DNA of 64,000 nt from Casuarius casuarius (GCA_003342895.1 PTFA01000038.1:806001-870000); one strand, 5' to 3'. Counted from the first letter of the stretch, positions 25,286-38,999 are shown. Numbers and translations are program-made. The notes: generated by a model from the sequence alone, not told the origin.

Positions 25286-25345
25286 CCGCGCACACGAGCC
25301 TGCCTCTGGGAGGGAAATAGCCAGGTGAAATCTCACTCGGTTTCC

Positions 25346-25421
25346 ATGGACAACCCGTCCATTATCACCCAGGTGACTAACCCCAAAGAGGAGGAGATCC
25401 TGTCCTGCACTCAGGATAAAG
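25346..25421 (+). CDS. CTDSPL: CTDSPL coding exon 1 (N-terminal 25 codons, partial gene)
   Basis: CTDSPL (SCP3) is a nuclear small CTD phosphatase. Family members remove phosphate from serine 5 of the RNA polymerase II C-terminal repeats and act with the REST silencing complex; CTDSPL is also reported to dephosphorylate RB1. This exon encodes only the N-terminal tail. The catalytic DxDx(T/V) domain lies in later exons outside the window. The peptide begins [18 protein letters not shown] and ends near CTQDK. The [10 protein letters not shown] core matches vertebrate CTDSPL as I remember it and differs from CTDSP1 and CTDSP2. The ATG has T at -3 and G at +4. The exon ends after 25 codons plus one base at AAAG/GTGAGC, a strong donor in phase 1, which agrees with the human exon 1 boundary. 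The A/T-poor GC-rich leader upstream and the long intron downstream fit the gene. The identification rests on memory of the family, not on a search. Confidence 0.92.
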
Positions 25422-25422
25422 G

Positions 25423-28400
25423 TGAGCCGCCTTCTCCGGTCCTTCTCTAGAAATCAGCGCTTAAAAACGCGTACAATAACAACTCGCATTCTTTGGCTGC
25501 CCTATAATCCTCTCGCTAGGCTGCTGGGAATAGAGCAGGGCTTGTTTTTCGTGGGATCAGGAGATTTGCATGAAGATCTCTGAAACTGCTTGCTGGATAC
25601 AACTGGGAACTTGTTACGGTGTTTAAATATTAAGTTTAACCGGCACTAACTTAAATAAAATATAACGTGTCTGAGGACCGTTGATGTAACTTCTGTAAGG
25701 TTGTCACTTTGCAGCTGGTACCCTGCTCCAGAGGAAAGATACCTGTGCTGGATTTGTTACAAGGCTTTGAAATCTCGGCTTCGAAGAATGTTTTTCTTCC
25801 TTGTCCTTTGGAAAAAAAAAAAAAAAAAGGATTCCTGATTTCTCTCTTTCTCTCTCCCGTTCTCTGTTTTTCCCTACCTCCCATTTAAAAATCGGACTGT
25901 GTAGCTTTTAGTCCTTGTTGAAGGACTGAGCCTCTGAAGGAAATACGGGCTACTTTTAAAAGTAGGAAGTGGAAACTCCTCTGCAGATAAATAGTTGTTG
26001 CTTGTGCTAACGTTGCATTTTGCTTGTGTTTTGCTTACTCCAAAATCAGATGGGTTAAGGCTGGCCAAAGGAGCTGCTGCTGCTTCTGGAGAGCCTAGCC
26101 ACTGACAGTTGCCCTTAGCCTCATTTCCCTTTGGAAGGTGAGAGGGGTCTGGGACCGTAAGTGGCTGTGTCCCTGTGGATAGCGGTGAGCAGCGCTGCAT
26201 GAGTGAAGGGTACCATGTAAGTGACGGGGTTCAAGTTCTTGGGAGTTGTTTGCGATTGGTCACAGATTTTTCGAAGCTATTTGTATGTTGGCTTGTCTGC
26301 TTTGTCGCGGGCAGTGCTGGTTTAAGGAAAAGGAAAAAAGAGCAAAAACTGCTTGTGTGTGAAAGCAGGCTGTGTGTGGTGATGTTGTCTAGTAGATAAG
26401 GTGACAGACCTCCAAATGATCTTCTCAAAATCAGACTGGTATCTCTCCCCTTAAATTTAGTGCTTTTAATATCCAGAAAACAACTTCAATTTTTGTGTAG
26501 CCTGTCTTGTAAATAGTGAGGGGAGGCTGGGTAGTTAGAGAAGTTGCTCCCTGTTTGATTATAACCATCACTTTCAAATGAAATTCTGCACGTAAAATGA
26601 CTGTCTTCTGATGTCATGAATGCTAACTGCCGAAGAACTATGGAGATGGATTAAAAAAAATTGTGCCAGTAAGGCGTGGGGGGGTTATTTCAACGAAAGA
26701 TTATTTTTCTCATTTGATGTAGGAGTGCTCACACAAATCTGTTATCTCACATATCATTTACGGAGTGATACATCCACCATGAGGCCTTGTTCATCTCGAA
26801 AGATTTCTGATGTTTTTCTCTGTTTTGGCAACATCAAACACTGGGTAGGCTACAGTAAATAAGGTACCGATGCTGTTCCCTTGATGTCTTCTAAGACCTG
26901 TTTTGGAGCAGATTTACGTGGTACAGCACTCAGATGTTGCTGTGGTCTTAAAGGCCTATACTGTGAAGTGCTTCATTAATACTGTTAGCAGTTGGTTGAA
27001 AATTTACTGTAAAAAAGCTANTTGACACAGATGGAGGAAAATCTCACAGTTCAAGCGTAAGCATCCACATCAAACAAGGGTCTCCAAATCCTCAGTGCAG
27101 TGAGCTACAGTGTAGAAAAAATATGCATATAACTTGCATAACTATGCAGTAACTTGCATAATGTGCATTGTATTCTTGCTATTGGTTTGTCTGTGTTAGG
27201 GAGAAAATCACAATGGTCTTAAATTGCATAGTAGGGACTTTTTAAGCTGCATAAAGCAAGGATGGGCTGGGGAAGGGTGGAAAAAGGGGAGTTAGGGTTT
27301 AAAAAACAAGGAAAAACCCAGCATGATCTTAATATAGAAGGTAGATTTTTTTTTTTTTTTTTGCAAGGNTTTTTCTTTAATTAAAGCACATGTTTTAGAT
27401 TGACTTTCTTATTTCGTAACGTTGATAATACATGCTCTGTGTTGAGGCTCACTCAAGTCATTCCAGAGCAACTTTCACAGAAGGAGAATTGTAAATCTCT
27501 TACTTCCTGGGCTCTGGAATGAGGACGCGGGCTGTTTGTACCTCTTCCGCTACAGGTTTTCCCTCTGCTCAAGATAGTGAGCTTGTAGAAAATGCATTTT
27601 GTACCTGCCTTACTTTTGTGACTGCATATCATGTCACCCACTTTTCTCTTAGATTTCCTAAGAGTTCTAGCAAAGCATTTGGTTACGGTGTGCTGTAAAT
27701 GAGCCCAAAGCTGAGATGGTGAATACAGTGATGGCAGGGATTTTAAGGTTCTTAATGGAAGACTGTGATGTTTAGAGTATTTGCCACTAATTTTAATTAA
27801 ACTGAATGTATTCGTACAAAATGGCTAACAAATATATTAGGACAAATTAACTTGTNATTTAACTAATAGACTTGTTATTTGGGCTTATGTTCTCACATAA
27901 TTTTGTAACGTAATAAATTACAACAGCACTATGCTATGTGAGCAAAGGCTGTCTGGTTTAATGAAAACCTGCTTTTCCCTCTGAGTTTAGGATCTGGCTG
28001 CAAAAACATGTTCAAAAATACCAAATATCATGTAGTGGTGTCAGGCCTTGGGGTTTTCTTAAGATTTTGGGGAGGCTTCTGTCAGTGTTTCTTGTGTAAT
28101 TTGGACTTTTTCTTGTTTTTAAGCTAAAGAAAAGCAGCTTTACAGTAGCTGAGCAACTGCAAAATAATGTGTGCATGTAACCTATTTTTTTTTTTTTTTA
28201 AGATTTTTTTGAAGCTCTTAATCAACTGTGAGTTGAGCATTTGTCCTGTTTTTTTGGAGGTATTTATGTTGTGAAGGAGCTTAATATACAGTCCGTGCTT
28301 TTACCCAATTACTATGCAAAGATGCATGTCTGGCAAGAAATAAGGCCTATTTTCTCATAGTCATGGGGCAGTTANGTTTTCAGGTAAATATTGTGCTTTA

Positions 28401-31400
28401 GAAATAAAAATATTGTCCAAATATTTTCTTGCTAATCCAGATGTATTAAAAATGCACTATTGAGATAAATGAAGCTGTGACAACTTATTAAGGGACTAGC
28501 TAGTAATACTAAGATGGAATTGTTAATGAATTTATTCTTAACAAATAGTTAAAAATTCAGAAGGTGGGGAAGAAAAAAANCCCATCTTGCTGTATGAGCT
28601 ATTCCTTAGTATATTGCCACATGGTGGTGCACTGTATTTAGTTGTCTGTCAATGTGAAGGTTGAGCATGGAAAGTTGTTACAATTGCATTTTGTTGTTAT
28701 TGCTGTGTTTGCTCTGAAATGTGTGTGGTGCTTATGCTTCTTGATGATTTTGGACCCTGCCTATGTTGTTGAGCTAGTGCTGGGAAATAGAAACTTACTC
28801 ACACTGTACTAGTTGGAAACAATATATAGCTAATACAAATATTTTAAGCATTAATTTAATAGAGACTTTGATTCCCTGTTAGTTTTTAAGTAAGGAAAAT
28901 AGCAGTTTTTCACAGAAATATTTTATGTTATGGTCATTTGTCACTTTTGGAAATTTGAAGCATTAACAAGATTTGTAACTTGAAATTAAAATGGAGACAC
29001 AAGTATGCAAAAAGGGATTTCTTGTACCAGTGATAGATGTGAGCAATTAAAAAANATCTGAATCTCAGCATAATCATTTTTACAGATCAAATCAACTGTT
29101 TGTTTTATAATGAAATTACTTATTATTAATCAGTTAAACAGTGACCTNTAATGTACCAGTTAGATCTCTTGAAAACAGAATAAACAATGACAAGTCTCTG
29201 CAGTGAGCATAATGTAGACAGTGTAGTAACTGATGTGTAATAGGTAATCAGTCCAAAGAAGTATGTTTTCTTTTTTGACCTATGTGCTTTATTTTGATCA
29301 TCATAACTCATACAAATTCTGGGCTGTTTGCAAGTTCATAACTAAGTTGCAGTGTAATAATATTCTAGTCCTTTCAGAGTTAGCAAATACTCAAGATTGT
29401 GCTTAGTTTTCTCTCTTCAGATACATCTTTCCTAACTGTCTGTAAAATCTGACTGTCAGCTGAGCACCTATCTTCACTTATTTGGAATAAGTGCATGTTT
29501 ATTGTCTCTATAAAAATGTATTTTCTTGTGCAGTAACGCATTTGAAAAAAAGGTTAAAAATGGAACCTAAGCTGTTACCAGTATTTTAGTAGCATAATTC
29601 CTCAAGGATACTTTCACAAACAGGCAAACTTTTTTGTCTTCCCCTCTTGGAAACAAAATTGAAAAACACAAAAATAGGAACAGTATTTATAATTATTTGA
29701 AGTTAGAAGTACTTAGGATCTTAAGTTAAAAGCCTATCTCTAGAATGCAATCAAAAATAAGTGTCTTTAATGGTATCTTCAATAAAACGCATTCTGAAAA
29801 TACACAGAAGTATTTAGAATAGTCTTTTCTTTGTCATTAATTCATGACTTGAACATTTGAGGATGCATTAATATTCTTGAGACATTGTCTCAGCACATTT
29901 TTATAATATTAGCTACAATATTTGTACTTTAAAAGTAACGTTAAAAATGTGGAATGTGGAAACCACTCCAGCGCTACATTGGAATGTGGATTCCTTGCAG
30001 AGGGTANAGTTTTAAATCATTAACTAATGACATAGTTGTTACATAAAACCTACTGTATGGTTACTCTGGTTTTGTGTTCCAGGGTGACTGTAGTAACCTA
30101 TGGTAACCTAAGATTTGATTTAAGGTGGCAGTTAACAAGCTGAAGTGTACTGGCAGTAAAGTGAATGATAATTTGCATGAATATCTAATATTCAGTCAGT
30201 ATCTGTAAGCTGCAGCATTATCATGTCTTCCTAGCTGCACATGTCATCTTGACTTCATATTTGCTTTAATGCAGTGGTTTAACCTAAGTGTTCAGAAGTT
30301 TAATGCGCCTTTAAAAAAAAAAAACACATCGTTTTTAATTTCACCTGTGATTTTGTTCTCTGGATTTTCATACTCTCCCTGAATTATTGGAAGAAAAAAA
30401 AAAAAAAAAAAAAAAAAAAGTTGACCCATATGTTGTCAATTGAGTATTCAGCAATGCAAATGGCAACACCCTTTTCTGAGATAATCAGTACAGTGTAGCG
30501 CAATCGATGTTACGCTTCATCCTTCAGAATTTAGTCTGAATGTTGCAAATAAGCTCCCAGATAACTTGTGTACGTTTGGTTCTTAAAAAAAACCCAAACA
30601 CACACTAAAATGCTGAGGAAGTGAAAGCTGGTAGAAATGAAACTCACTTGTTTTGGTCCGTGTTGTTGAAAGAAATTGTGCACATTACAGTTTATAGTAG
30701 GTAGATAAAACTATGAGATGCTTATTTTTCCATTGTGGAAAGCTTAGTTTATGAATTTTACAGTCTTGTAGAAGTCATTTTTCAAATGTGAAAATGGTTG
30801 CAAATTAATACAAGCCCACACATTTTATATATGTCAGGTCTTAAATATTCACTCTGTAAGCAAGTAAATCTGAAATTTCTGATTATCAGAGTCATTGGCC
30901 ATGACTGCCATGGTTGGTGCTTTCTCTATAGAGCAGTATTACAATTGCCATTGAAAGCTCAGTTGCAGGCAATCCTGGATTGTAAATGTTAACTCTGGGA
31001 CTGAATTTGCCCATTACTCGTCCCTACCTTACGAAGAATTTGTTTGAGGTAATTCCCGTGGAATACTTTGGGTTATATTTGAAGTGTTTCTGTCCACAGG
31101 CTTTAACTTTTTTTTTTTTAATAGGAAAAGCAGAGATAGGAGATGGACGTATCACAGTTCCTAGAGTCTAACTCTAAATTCTACCTTAAATTTTTTCCCA
31201 CTGTGTGGGTCAAGAGTGGAAGATGTGGCTAGATCCCTTGTCCACTGCCTCCCTACCCTGAGGTTGTATATTGCTGGGAGAGAAGCTAGGAGTGTGGCTG
31301 AGGGGGTATATGGAGAACTGCTAATAGAACTACTAAGTGAGCCTATTTAGATGTTTAAAGACTAAGTCTGAATTGTTAGTGAGGACTGATTACTGTTAGA

Positions 31401-34400
31401 GTCCCCTCACTGAAGGAGACCTGGCTGAAAAATCTCGTGGAAATGCTCAGTATCGTCTCTGAAGTCGTCACGTGGCTATTCTGTTGAATGATGTTGAAAC
31501 AAGATTTTTTAGTGCTGGTCTTCCTGGCCGGGGGGCTTAGATAGAATGACGTGGTCGTGCAGGGAAAAGCAGTGTAACCGCAGTTTTTAAAGTCTTGCTG
31601 AACTTCCAAAGCTTTTTGTAAGGGGCTGGGGACAGGCACAGAGGAAAGATGTCATTTGCGCTGCAGTGTAGTCAGTCATTTGTAAGAGTTCAGCGTCACA
31701 ATCTTCTGTAAATTCTACTTTTGCTGGAGATTGATGGGAGCTTTTCAATTTTTACTTGGGAAGGTTAGGGCATAAAGTTGACACAGATGTGACAAATAAG
31801 GAAAGCATGAGTAGCATCTAAGTAGATCAGAGTAAAATTCTGTTCTAAGCGGTCTACTGTGATATAATTTGGCCTTTTTATATTTCTAAAATGCTTGCTG
31901 CAAGACTAAAAGAATTGGTAAACCAGTCATGTACAGTCCATGCCTTTCAGTACCAGTTATTACTTTGTGGTATATTAGTGGTAAAAATAACAACTTTAGA
32001 CAAATGGGCAGAAAATGTTCTGTTTGTGGTGTTTGGCCTACAGAAAGCTTGTAGGCTTTATAAGGTGTTTTATCGCAACTATCACTTGCACAGAAGTGCC
32101 ACAGTTTATTCTTTTTGTACAAGATAGTAAAATATGCTTTATAAAAGAGAAAAACACATTATTATAAGTGATTGGCTGTGCTGAGAAGTAGAATTCCTTT
32201 ATTCAGAAAGTTTATTGTGAGTTAAATCTGAATAAATATATGGCAGACTTGGATTCTAAAGAACTTGTTTATTTAAAATGAGGGTGTTTGTTTTTCTATT
32301 CCTCTTTTTGCGGGGGAAAAAAAACCCCTATTACTTCTCTTCTGAACATTGATTAGTGTAATTAAAGCCTGAAGGGGCAAGGGCAAATAAGATAATGCGG
32401 GCTCTATTTTGTGCAGAAGAGGAACTGCAAATGAAGGTTGTCTGATCTATCAGAACCTATATATGTTACCTTTTAAAATGTTTGTAAAACTTCACAGCAG
32501 TGTCCTGTAAGAAACAAGTACCTGATGAATCTCAACCTGATGTTCCAGTATGTGTATCGGTGGTTTTGTTAAAATAATGTCCTCTCTCATACTGGTCAGT
32601 CAATTCTGTCATCTTTTTTTGTCTGCTACTGTGGCAGAGCCTCCCTATTTTTCTTGGTAGAAAGTGGTGTATTGATTTTTATTCACCCCTGTGCTCTCCC
32701 CCGCCTGCTAAGGTCTCTTGTTTCCAGAGTTGTAATTCAGGATTCCCAGCAGAACTAGCAGAAAAATGGTTCTTGTTGTTTCCTTGTCTACTGTAATCAG
32801 CAGTAAAATTTCAAACTTCCTTGTTTATTTCAGGATGGAGCTTTGCAAATCCGTCATCTCCCTCTTGTGTAACACTCCTCCTCTGGCCTCTGGGAGGAAG
32901 AAGGAGAAAAAGGGAGACGTGCCCCGGGTTTGGGAATGAACTCCTAGCCTTGCAGGACATTTTGGGGTAGATGGACTTCAGTTTAAATCTTCATAGCTAT
33001 TAGAAAGGAATTCTGCTACCACAACAGATGCTATTACAGTGAGCAAGTGTGGAAGAATCTAGGCATGTTTCTCTGAAGGAACATTTCAAGAACTGTTGTA
33101 TATGTATGAATTTTATATGTAATTGTTCCAAGAATGCATTTAAGAATTTGCATGCAGTGCTGCTTTTTTTCTGTCCACAAATCTTTCGTTTGCATATATA
33201 TGTCAGAGCACGTATGTGCTTTGGATACACATGCATGCACATACATGTGGTTTTCTGGGATCTTTCTAGCTGTCAGAATGCTCTGGTAGGGTTAAAATGG
33301 TGGATATGGGTTTTGAAGTCCTTTTGCAGTCTAAAATTTGCTTGACTTGTAAAGTTGGTGCATTTGGCAATTTTTCCTACTAATAGTTAAGATGAAGGTA
33401 CTCTGCAAAGGAGTGGTCAATACTGACGTATTCGTAGAAAATATTTAATCATTTATACTTGCTTCAGCCAAGCACTTTGGAAGATCTAGTATTTACCACC
33501 TGGAGGAGAAGGGATATTTTAAGATTACAAAGAATCTCCAAAAGCTGTCACGAAAGGGTTACAAATTTTAGACAGGCTTATGAGACTTCTAGTAAAGAAC
33601 AGCAAAGTGAAAATTGATAAAAGATATATACATTAACAATTTGATTAATGGAATGTAATATTTTTTCAGGAGAAACAGTTTAAACAAGTATTTTACAGAG
33701 ACTTTTGGAGTGAACCCGTAGGCTTCTATATTTTTTATTCTTTTCCTTGATGTATGTTGTTGTCTTGCCTTTCTCTCCTCTAATCTTAAGTCTCTGGACT
33801 CTAACAGCTGCTTCTTCGTCCTTCCGTGATGCTCATAGGTGCTGGGTACTGGTGGCTGTTTGTGTGCTGGGATGGTTTTGGTGTGAGAAAGTATGGGAGA
33901 TGCTTGGGGAGTGAAATGGTATGGTGATGAGGAACCCTGAATCATACTGTATGGACAGATAGCACTAGCCAGTTGGCCAAAATGGCATAGGAGCTATCTG
34001 ATAAGGAGAGATATTCCTCTCTTTTATTATCTCCCTAATAAAATTAATAAAATAATGATAGAGGTCTTGTTTCTGATGCAAGATCACCATTGCAATATAA
34101 CAGGAATGCTTTGGGTCTTAAGAAAGCTGAGAAATTTTTGCCTTCTGTTTCCTTTGTGGCAATTAGCAAAAACCTTGAGTGGATATCGTGCTGTATTGAA
34201 AAGGAGGAGATACGTGAAAGGTAACAATTAAAATAGAATAAGCGCGCCTGGGCTTTTCCCATAATATTACATGGCCTTCGGAATTAAAGGCAGAATGTCT
34301 AATTTGGCTAAAAGGAAGTGTTTGCTTAAGCACCATACAGCTAACCTGTGTAATCCTTGAGAGGATATTGTTGCCAAAATAGTTTACCTGGGAATTCCTC

Positions 34401-37400
34401 AGTGGGATTAACTGACTTCAATTTGCATTTATACTAGCAAAAATAAAATTATGAAGGTACTGGTTGTATTTCAGCGTCTGAGTTGGGTGCCACCTCTCAG
34501 TAAGGAGAGAAGGGGGGAAAACCCCCTTTGTGTAGTTACCGCCTGAGTATGACAGGTATCTGGAATTAAATTTATTGTAAACTCTGGGCAACAGTTACCC
34601 TATGATAGATAAAAGCACATATAAACATATGTGATAGAAGATGATTCTTTCGGCTAAGTCGGTTGTTGGCTAGCTGCCAACTCGTATGACTCTGAGAGTA
34701 TGAAGCTTATTGTGGAGAATCAGTTAGTCAAAAATGACTTAAAGTTTGGGGGTGGGAGGGAGGTTATGTTGGCCGGGGAATTAAAAAAGAAAAGGAAGAA
34801 AGTACCGAATGCGATCTTTAGTGCAATTCATTTGCTAATTGCACATTGACATAAATTGAAAAGTCCCAGAAGGAGGGGGTTTTACGGCATAACTGTAAAA
34901 CAATTTGCATCTGTGTAGAGGTCTGTAAAGTGCTTATCCACAAAGGAATGAGATTTTAAGTGGATTTGTTTAATCGGGTTTATCGTGAGTCCCACATAGT
35001 TGTGGGACTCCTTTCTCTCACATTTCAGGATCCCATGTCTTTCTGGAAGATTCCCTCTTGTTTTGGGATTAAAGATGCCTAGGAAGCAAGTATGGATCAA
35101 TTTAATGAAGAACGAAAGTGAAACCTCAAGAAAGCAAGACATGTCTTTCCTAATTTTAGAGTGGATTTAATATTTAAATGTTTTTGGCTCCTAATTATGA
35201 TGAAAAAACTGACATTTTTGTGCAGGCTCTTCCCTGAAATTCAAATGCCTTTTTCTGCCCTGTAAGAAACTTGAAACACTTCAACAAATTCTTGCACTCT
35301 GTGTTGAAAAGGATGCTAACAACTTAATTACACTGCCTGTCCAACGTTAATTAGTTCTAATACAAATAGCATTCATTTTTAGTATTATGACAGGCTTATA
35401 GGGGAAAAAAAATCAGCAGACGTGTTGGTGCCCAACATGTTACTGTACTCTTGCTGCCTGTTTTTCTTTAGTAAACATGTCATGACAGGAACAAGAGTAA
35501 AAAATTTGAACAAAACGGGAAATTAAATGGCAGTTTTAAAACTGGAATCTGTTCAGGTCTCATTCCTGTATTTACATGTTGTACTACTACTGCTGCATTT
35601 CTTTATAAATTACCCTTTTAACATCAGTCTGATCAAGGCAAGCGTGTGCAGAGAGCATATTGTTTTTAAAAATGTCACTACCTCGGTCGTTTTGGTAAAG
35701 ATGGATTATTTTTTTGTACCTTTAAATCAAACAGCTATTTAGTTTAGCTGTAATAACTAAATACTGTTTGTATTTCGTATTATAAAACTGTAGTATTATC
35801 AAAAGGAGGAAAAAAAATGATTGCTGTTGCAGGAAAAAATTGCGCCAGATGCAAGAAATAGAACTTTCAGAGATTCCCGAGGACCAAGTGCCCCTAGATT
35901 CATAAATAAAGGACAATTTCCGTTAGATACAAAGTGGTACTCAGCAACTATAATACCACCTTTCAAGAAAATGAGATCAAAAGGAGGCTTTGCTTTATAA
36001 TTTCTGTTCAAAGTGTCCTTTCAGGAAATGTCCTAAATAGAAAGAATGAAACTATGCCACTTCATTTTGCAATGTGTACTGTGCTAGAATAAGCCCTGAA
36101 GTGCAAAACTTAACATTGACTTTGCATTATTGTGGCTTTGTTCAAGTACAGTTTCCACAGTGGCTTTGAATTCTTGTGCAAGGTGGTTCTGAGTCCTACC
36201 CCACTACCCAAAAACAATTCTTTCGCCAAGCTCTGTTCAGATAACACTTGCGGGCCTCCTAAATTGTATATCTAAAAATACTTTTGGGGAGCTTTGTGAC
36301 ACAAAACATAATTCCCTTCTGCTCCTAAAAAAAGAGAAAACCTTAGTATTATCAGCATGGTTATAAGCTGAAAGAGAAACTAAGGGAGAAAAACTAGGAA
36401 GGCAACGTAGTAATGGCGACCAGAAGGGCATAACAATACAGCTTTAGCACAGGTAACCTGGCCGTCAGTCTGTACCAAACACCTCCCGACACCTTGAGAA
36501 TGTGGGATGTTAAGGTACAAGAGATACATTTATTTGAATAAAGTTTGTATGAAACATAACAGTGCTGGTTTTGTTTTGAAAATGGTCTTCAACGTGTATG
36601 AAAGATGAAATACAGCTAGGCTGACTCATGGCAGGATGTATGAGGCAGTCTGAAATTCAATGTGGTAAGGTTATTATCTAGTTAGTTTAGGCTCTGGTCC
36701 TCCTGGGGGTGGAGGAGCGTTGGAATTCACATCTCTGCATTGGTAAAAATGCATTAATTATCCAGCAAACAGTAATGCACCTACGGCTTAACCAGAAGGC
36801 TCTTGTTTTTTCCTTTCCTAATACTGCAAGGTTGAAATAAAATGCTTCTAACAGTCATTTTAAATTATCAGTTGGAGTGGAAATTGGAACTTGTTTTATA
36901 TACAAAAAACTAGTTTTTTTTCCTAAAAATATCTTCAAGTAATTGTTAGCCCAGTGAATACTGTTTTAAAAAAAAAAAAAAAAAAAAAAACTGCAATTTT
37001 TTATTGTGAAGATGTTCTCTAAGTCCCACTGTGGGTAGTCTTTGTATGATAGCCTTCAAGTAATAAATGCCTTTATCTTATATTCTGCTAATAAGTTCAG
37101 TAAAGACTTCTGTTTTTGATAATAAGTTCGCAGTTTTGAGTGGTTAATCGTTTTGATTGGATAACAGGTTCACAGTTTTCACCTTTTTAATAGCTGAGTT
37201 AGGTGATAGTCAGCTAGCCTGCTGTTATGGAGTATTTTACAGGAGTAAACAGACTTTCTTACTTTAATTAAGACCATATGTGTACAGTAATTGTGATTCT
37301 CTGGGAATCTGTATCTTACATTTTCAGTTAAATAGCTGATAAAATGCTGTAGTTGTAGAAAGGAATATCAAGTCTAGAAAGCAGATGTCTTCGAAAGCAG

Positions 37401-38030
37401 TTTTGGTTTTGTCTTCTGTTTCATCGTAGAAGGCAACCCAGTGTTTCTTCAGATTTGGTTGCCTCCTGCTGCAACATAATAAACACTTAACATTTTTTAT
37501 ATCCGATAAAATTACTTTGGAAGAATTTTTCAGAAACCCTTTTTTCTTTCTTTTTTTTTTAACAAAGCTCTAGTTTAAGTGGCAAAACGTCTTAGTTTCT
37601 GTGTTATCTTTGCAAAGTCTGCATGGATTAACTTCTGTGTAAAACTATTGGCTTGCCTGTTAAACAGCACTAAAATGAATCGAGCAAGAGTATCGAACGC
37701 ATTAGTAATGCTCATGTTCTAGTGAAAGGGAACAACCAGTATTTACTAGAGGAGCCACTTTTTAACTCCTAGAAAAGGTTAGAACGTGTCAGAATACCTA
37801 TCAAGTGCATCAGCAGCATGAGAATTCATGCTTAACCTGAAGATACTGCTTTGGCAATGTGTAGCATAAAATTTTACTTTTAACACTGGCACCCTTCCCT
37901 CTGGAAAGCATCATTTCTATTCATATCACTTCCCAGAGATTAAATGCAGTCCTTGGAACAGTTACAGGAAATAATATCAATGTGTTTGTAAACCATGACC
38001 TGCCTTTTGGTCTAAGTGGCCAAATATACC
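25423..38030 (+). other. Intron 1, first 12.6 kb: no exon, simple repeats
   Basis: AT-rich intron with long homopolymers: A runs at 25812-25828, 30394-30419 and 36968-36990, and a T run at 27346-27362. An RFX X-box-like site and a pair of TEAD-like sites near 30 kb are described under findings. No frame over 118 codons and no named repeat. Confidence 0.6.
30394..30419 (+). repeat. A homopolymer (26)
   Basis: The longest A run in the window, preceded by GGAAG and followed by GTTGACCC. No retroelement body was recognised upstream. Confidence 0.9.
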
Positions 38031-38800
38031 ACTTTTCTTGATTGCTGCGAGGACCGCATGTAATTATTCCTGGGCTGAATGGATGGCAGCCGGGAGGATA
38101 TTCCAGGAATCTTGTCGGGGCCTGGGCGCTTGCTGCCCTTTGCTGTCTGTTTTGCCCACCGACTGTCTCGCCCGCCTCCAGCCCCACGCACAGCTCTCGG
38201 GGATCGCCTGTTTCCAAACACTTCTATTCCCCAACCAGCTCAGCTGCACAGTTAAGTATATGGTTATGCTACCAGCACATTGTCTAGTGTATGTGGACCT
38301 CAGGAGAGCTGACACAGACCTACATAGTATGGATTTTATTCAGTTTATTCCTGAGGCCGTTGGTATTGATTTAAGTGTTTTAGTACTGATGCTTTTCGAG
38401 GAAAGCTGTGCCAAATGTTTCGCTGCCAAAGGAGGATGCATGACTGAAAGAAATGATGTCCTGCTCATCTCATGCTGTTCATTTGCAATGTCCTTGCAGG
38501 AACAAGGTTTTAGGCCATCCACAGTGTTTAAAGTACTGTCATTTACCTTGCTTGGAGGAGTCCTAACTAGTGTTACGCTTAAATATCTGGTAGAAGTTTG
38601 TTCAGTCTAATAGCCAAGCTGTTGCTAGCAATGCTGGAATTTTTTTGGCGATGGAAAAATGGAAATGTTNGGTTTACATGCAGTATCTGTGCTTTTGCTG
38701 TGCCTTACAGGTGGTCAGGAACAGAAGTCAGCGGGTTTTCCTGGATTTGCTTGATAAATTTAGAAGTCAAGGTATCTTCCATTTTGTTCAATATGTTGTC

Positions 38801-38821
38801 TTTTTTTTTTTTTTTTTTTTT
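38801..38821 (+). repeat. T homopolymer (21)
   Basis: An uninterrupted T run in intron 1. It could be the trace of an antisense poly-A tail, but no retrocopy body is recognisable beside it. Confidence 0.9.
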
Positions 38822-38999
38822 GTTAATGGACTTGGAAAATGCCAGTTTGAAGAGAGTAGGAAAGAATTGTGGGAGGCGACCAGAAGATCACTAGTCGACA
38901 TTACAGAATTAAGGATCTTAAACATTATTTCATGAAATAATCTTTGATGCTCGGATGCGATGAACATGGGACTTTTGTCCTGTACGCACGCAAATAAGT

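Larger units (their letters stand above)
24882..25345 (+). promoter_or_regulatory. CTDSPL: CTDSPL GC-rich 5' leader and proximal promoter (right side of gap)
   Basis: This stretch between the assembly gap and the CTDSPL start codon is very GC- and CpG-rich at its left end, with a CGG run at 24957-24974 and many G-runs. It then holds a C run at 25169-25188, T-rich sequence at 25205-25265 and an AAAC microsatellite at 25266-25285. There is no TATA box in the visible part, as expected for a CpG-island housekeeping promoter. The transcription start could lie here or inside the gap, so the leader length is unknown. A stop codon (TAG, 25318-25320) closes the frame that reads through from the gap, just before the CTDSPL ATG and in a different frame from it. 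Confidence 0.7.
23680..25450. promoter_or_regulatory. CpG island over the CTDSPL 5' end
   Basis: Base composition changes sharply from the AT-rich flank to GC-rich, CpG-dense DNA at about 23,680, and returns to AT-rich intron by about 25,450. The densest parts adjoin the gap. A CpG island at this place fits a broadly expressed gene. Open frames on both strands between 23,548 and 24,240 are what GC-rich, stop-poor DNA gives by chance, and I do not call them genes. Confidence 0.85.

Noticed and set aside
24250..25320. 356-codon frame running through the gap
   Set aside because: Most of it is N. The part after the gap is GC-rich leader that is stop-poor by composition. Only the ATG itself and its promoter are of interest.
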